From NCBI GenBank assembly GCA_021828935.1, contig JAJZCU010000066.1, forward strand, positions 1-8,498: DNA of 8,498 nucleotides, in the 5' to 3' direction. This document shows positions 6,063-8,498 of this stretch, in pieces. Origin of the DNA: Planctomycetota bacterium. Lineage in GTDB: Bacteria > Planctomycetota > Phycisphaerae > WQYP01. The first letter of the stretch is position 1; the number at the start of each line of letters is the position of its first letter. The notes beneath the pieces were generated by a model. The model saw nothing but the letters and a program-made list of their open reading frames with translations. It ran no database searches and was not told where the DNA came from. Position numbers and translations under genes: made by a program.

Positions 6063-6118
6063 CGTGCGGGGCGCTATAGTGAACAGTAAGAAGGCTACTA
6101 AACAGAAAGCGCCGCGAT

Positions 6119-6619
6119 ATGACTCGTATGCACCATTTGCGTTGTGAATTGTGGTTGCCGCTGCCGCGCAGCAGCGTGTTTCCATTTTTTGCCAATCCCG
6201 ACAACCTGGCGCTCATTACGCCGCCACAGATGCGTTTTAAGATGCGGGGCCACCGTTCGCGGCAGATGCGGCCGGGGCTGCTTATTGATCACACAATTTA
6301 CTGGCTGGGCCTGCCGCTGCAGTGGCAAAGCCGCATTGCGCGGTATGATCCGCCGCACTTCTTCGTGGATCAACAGGCCCAGGGGCCGTATCGGTATTGG
6401 AGCCATACGCATACATTTAACGAGGACAACGGCGGCACGCTCATCGGCGACCATGTTGAATATCAGTTGCCGCTGGGGCCATTGGGCGAAGTGGCGCAGG
6501 CAATCATGGTGCGGCGGCAGTTGGAAGGCATTTTTAGTTATCGGCAGAAGCGGGTGCGTGAAATATTATTAGGGGCCGACGCGCCCAAGGCCATTGAACG
6601 CCCGACAACGTTTACGTAA
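6119..6619 (+). CDS. SRPBCC family (START/Bet v1-like fold) protein
   Basis: 166 residues, a full-length single SRPBCC domain of the COG4276 type ('ligand-binding SRPBCC', formerly cyclase/dehydrase-like). Conserved landmarks are the first strand CELWLPLPRSSVFPFFANPDNLA (split here as CELWLPLPRS, 9-18, and FPFFANPDNLALITPP, 21-36), LLIDHTIYWLGLPLQWQSRI (54-73), YDPPHFFVDQQAQGPYRYW (76-94), HTHTF (96-100), GGTLIGDHVEYQLP (105-118) and RRQLEGIFSYR (132-142). This fold makes a hydrophobic cavity for small ligands; the ligand of this subfamily is not known to me. No signal peptide or membrane helix. The ATG at 6119 has only a weak AGAAAG upstream; the ATG at 6128 is an alternative. The gene converges on the SGNH hydrolase, and their ends overlap by 8 bases. 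It is preceded by hairpins and long repeat C and stands as a single transcription unit. Confidence 0.87.
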   Translation: MTRMHHLRCELWLPLPRSSVFPFFANPDNLALITPPQMRFKMRGHRSRQMRPGLLIDHTIYWLGLPLQWQSRIARYDPPHFFVDQQAQGPYRYWSHTHTFNEDNGGTLIGDHVEYQLPLGPLGEVAQAIMVRRQLEGIFSYRQKRVREILLGADAPKAIERPTTFT

Positions 6620-7259
6620 CCGGGCATTCCAATGCCGCCAGCAGTCCGCGGGCCAAGGCCATGTGGCCGGTGAGGTTGGGGTGAACCCGGTCGCCGGCCA
6701 AGGCGGTATAAGGCATATATTTTAGCAATTCATCAAACGCGGCCTGCGTATCCACGCATGGAAGATTCTGTTCGGCGGCGACGGTTTTCATAATGCCCCC
6801 GTACTGGTCCATCATGCGGCGCATGGGGTCGGCGGCGTTGGTTTCCACAAAAAATGCGGTCATCAGCACAATTGTTTTAATCAGCGGGCGGCTGCGTTCC
6901 ACGAGGCGCGTGAGATTTTGCTGATATTCATTAGCCGGCACATGCTGGCGAACGTCGATGCCATCAAATTTTCGCCAGACATCGTTTGTGCCGATGAGAA
7001 TGGAAAGGGCCTGCGGTTTTAATTCCAGCACGTCAGTATCCCAGCGGGCGGCAAGATCGCGCGTCGTATTGCCGCTCACGCCCATGTTCATCACGCGAAG
7101 GTTGCGTTCGGGATAGCGGCAGGTCAGCGTTGCGGCAACCAGAGAGACATATCCATTGCCCAGCGCTTCCGGGGCGCCGACGCCCACGGGGCGGGCGCGG
7201 CCGCAATCAGTCACCGAAGCGCCGATGGTCAGGAGCGTACTGTTGGGTTCCAGTTTCAT
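6612..7259 (-). CDS. SGNH/GDSL-type hydrolase (esterase/lipase family)
   Basis: 215 residues with all SGNH blocks. Block I is TIGASVTDCG (11-20), nucleophile Ser15; block II is NMGVSGNTTRDL (58-69), with the oxyanion Gly; block III is LIGTNDVW (88-95), with Asn92; block V is DRVHPNLTGH (190-199), with Asp190 and His193. Members hydrolyse esters of lipids, sugars or acyl thioesters; the substrate is not predictable here. Unusual: the Asp of the GDS motif is Ala14 (GAS), though Ser is kept. No signal peptide, so it is probably cytosolic, and it resembles the small 'TIGDSITD' single-domain esterases. The start is well placed: GAGG (7266-7269) lies 6 bases from the ATG at 7259. Fumarase lies 81 bases upstream on the same strand, so shared transcription is possible. 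The 3' end overlaps the convergent SRPBCC gene. Confidence 0.9.
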   Translation of the reverse strand: MKLEPNSTLLTIGASVTDCGRARPVGVGAPEALGNGYVSLVAATLTCRYPERNLRVMNMGVSGNTTRDLAARWDTDVLELKPQALSILIGTNDVWRKFDGIDVRQHVPANEYQQNLTRLVERSRPLIKTIVLMTAFFVETNAADPMRRMMDQYGGIMKTVAAEQNLPCVDTQAAFDELLKYMPYTALAGDRVHPNLTGHMALARGLLAALECPVT

Positions 7260-7340
7260 AAATTACCTCATCAGCCCGGTCGCGGGGGTGGTACATATGC
7301 GTGAACTTATACCGGCAACATGCCGTTATTCCAGCCCGAA

Positions 7341-8498
7341 TTAGCCTGACACCGGCAGCACACGGTCTGACGGTTCAACCATTTTTTCAGGGTTCAGCAG
7401 GTCCGTAAGCTGGGCTTCGGAAAGTTGGGTTTTTTCACGCGCCACTTCGCGAATGGTGCGGCCGGTTTTGGCCGCCTCCTTGGCGATGGCCGCCGCGGCT
7501 TCATACCCAATGACCGGGGCCAGCGCGGTGCCCAGCATCAGCCCCGCTTCCACGCTTTCAGGCCCGCGTCGCGTGGCCACGATGCCATCAATACATTGTT
7601 CGGCGAAGTTCTCGGCACAGCGGCCCAGCAGCGTAATTGATTCAAGCAGGGCTTCGGCAATCACGGGCATGGCCACCAGAAGTTCAAAATTGCCGGAGCT
7701 CGCGGCGGCGGTGATCGTTACGTCGTTGCCAATGACGCGCTGGCAGACCATCAGCACGCTTTCGGCGATGACGGGATTCACCTTTCCGGGCATGATGGAA
7801 CTGCCGGGCTGCACTGCGGGCACCTCAATTTCGCCCAGGCCCGCGCGGGGTCCGCAGCCCATCCAGCGGATGTCATTGGCAATTTTTGTCAAGGTTACAG
7901 CGATTGATTTCATCACGCCGCTGACCATCACCGCGCCGTCCAGGGCGGACTGGGCCTGAAAGTGATTGTCTGTTTCGCGCAAAGGTATGCGCACTTCAAG
8001 GCTTAACAATTCGCACACGCGCGGCGCAAATTTCGGATGGGCGTTAATGCCGGTGCCCACCGCCGTGCCGCCGATGGCCAGTTCCAGCAATTCAACGGTG
8101 GCGAAGGCCACGCGCCGTTCGGCCCGCTTGAGTTGGCCCTGATAGCCTAAAAATTCCTGCCCCAGGCGGATGGGCGTGGCGTCCTGCAGATGCGTGCGCC
8201 CGGTTTTAATCACATTCCACAGTTCGCGGCTTTTTTTTCCTAATGAATCCTCCAGCGCCTGCAGGCCCGGCTTTAGTTCCCGCTGTATTTCCGTGAGCGC
8301 CGCGATGTGCAAAGAAGTGGGAATCGTGTCGTTGCTGCTTTGCCCCATGTTCACGTGGTCGTTGGGGTGTACCGGCGACTTGTCGCCGCGCTTGCCGCCC
8401 AGAAGCTCGTTCGCCCGACTGGCGATCACTTCATTAAGATTCATGTTGGTGCTGGTGCCCGAACCGGTTTGATAAATATCCACCGGAAATTGATCGGC
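7341..8498 (-). CDS. fumC: Class II fumarate hydratase, C-terminal part (5' end outside window)
   Basis: Reversible hydration of fumarate to L-malate in the TCA cycle; a cytosolic homotetramer of the aspartase/fumarase superfamily, without an iron-sulfur cluster. The frame is open to the window edge and reads ADQFPVDIYQTGSGTSTNMN at its start. The GTG at 8483 is internal. Signatures: QTGSGTSTNMNLNEV, VHPNDHVNMGQSSND, GRTHLQDATP with the catalytic-region His (codon near 8192), and the superfamily signature GSSIMPGKVNPV with the catalytic-loop Ser (near 7800). About 80-90 residues of the usual ~465 are missing at the N terminus. The C-terminal domain, LGTALAPVIGYEAAAAIAKE to the final PEKMV region, is complete. 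FumC is favoured over aspartase because of the FP-x-DIYQTGSGT and HPNDHVN context; distinction from AspA rests on overall similarity recalled from memory. The SGNH hydrolase gene follows after 81 bases. Confidence 0.95.
   Translation of the reverse strand, partial: ADQFPVDIYQTGSGTSTNMNLNEVIASRANELLGGKRGDKSPVHPNDHVNMGQSSNDTIPTSLHIAALTEIQRELKPGLQALEDSLGKKSRELWNVIKTGRTHLQDATPIRLGQEFLGYQGQLKRAERRVAFATVELLELAIGGTAVGTGINAHPKFAPRVCELLSLEVRIPLRETDNHFQAQSALDGAVMVSGVMKSIAVTLTKIANDIRWMGCGPRAGLGEIEVPAVQPGSSIMPGKVNPVIAESVLMVCQRVIGNDVTITAAASSGNFELLVAMPVIAEALLESITLLGRCAENFAEQCIDGIVATRRGPESVEAGLMLGTALAPVIGYEAAAAIAKEAAKTGRTIREVAREKTQLSEAQLTDLLNPEKMVEPSDRVLPVSG

Noticed and set aside
5812..6216. 134-codon minus frame
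   Set aside because: It spans repeat C, both hairpins and the start of the SRPBCC gene; composition is low-complexity and no RBS is present.

Overview
The window is a GC-rich stretch of a bacterial chromosome. It holds ordinary single-copy genes separated by unusually repeat-rich intergenic DNA. Four things hint at a Planctomycetota/PVC-type environmental bacterium: a full-length-type SpeA arginine decarboxylase, an IS1182-like transposase, a DUF3592 membrane protein, and dispersed palindromes built from GCGGAT units (whose chance translations read like 'IRVIRG' or 'MTRMTR'). This placement is inference from gene style, not a phylogenetic result.

Layout, left to right. Positions 3-1271 carry the C-terminal two thirds of biosynthetic arginine decarboxylase (+ strand). 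Positions 1272-1700 have no gene but hold one orphan half and one complete copy of the GCGGAT palindrome. Positions 1701-3094 are a probable decayed IS1182-family element. Its transposase (- strand) has a good promoter and RBS but has lost its C-terminal part and reads out into the neighbouring palindrome. Positions 3295-4077 encode a four-helix DUF3592 membrane protein (+). Positions 4079-5902 form a unit of two ~450 bp diverged direct repeats, each with a GCGGAT palindrome inside, bracketing one gene. That gene (4576-5262, -) encodes a metallo-beta-lactamase-fold protein whose metal-binding motif is almost entirely substituted. Positions 5903-6118 hold two long imperfect hairpins. Positions 6119-6619 encode an SRPBCC-fold protein (+) that converges on and overlaps an SGNH/GDSL hydrolase (6612-7259, -). 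Upstream of the hydrolase on the same strand is class II fumarase (7341-8498, -), cut by the window edge.

The genes do not form one pathway. Polyamine synthesis (SpeA) and the TCA cycle (FumC) are housekeeping functions; the rest are orphan genes. The only plausible co-transcribed pair is fumC followed by the SGNH hydrolase (81 bp gap). I do not see a clearly new multi-gene system. The most unusual signals are the metal-site-deficient MBL-fold protein inside its direct-repeat bracket, and the palindromic repeat family with its partly exchanged arm module.
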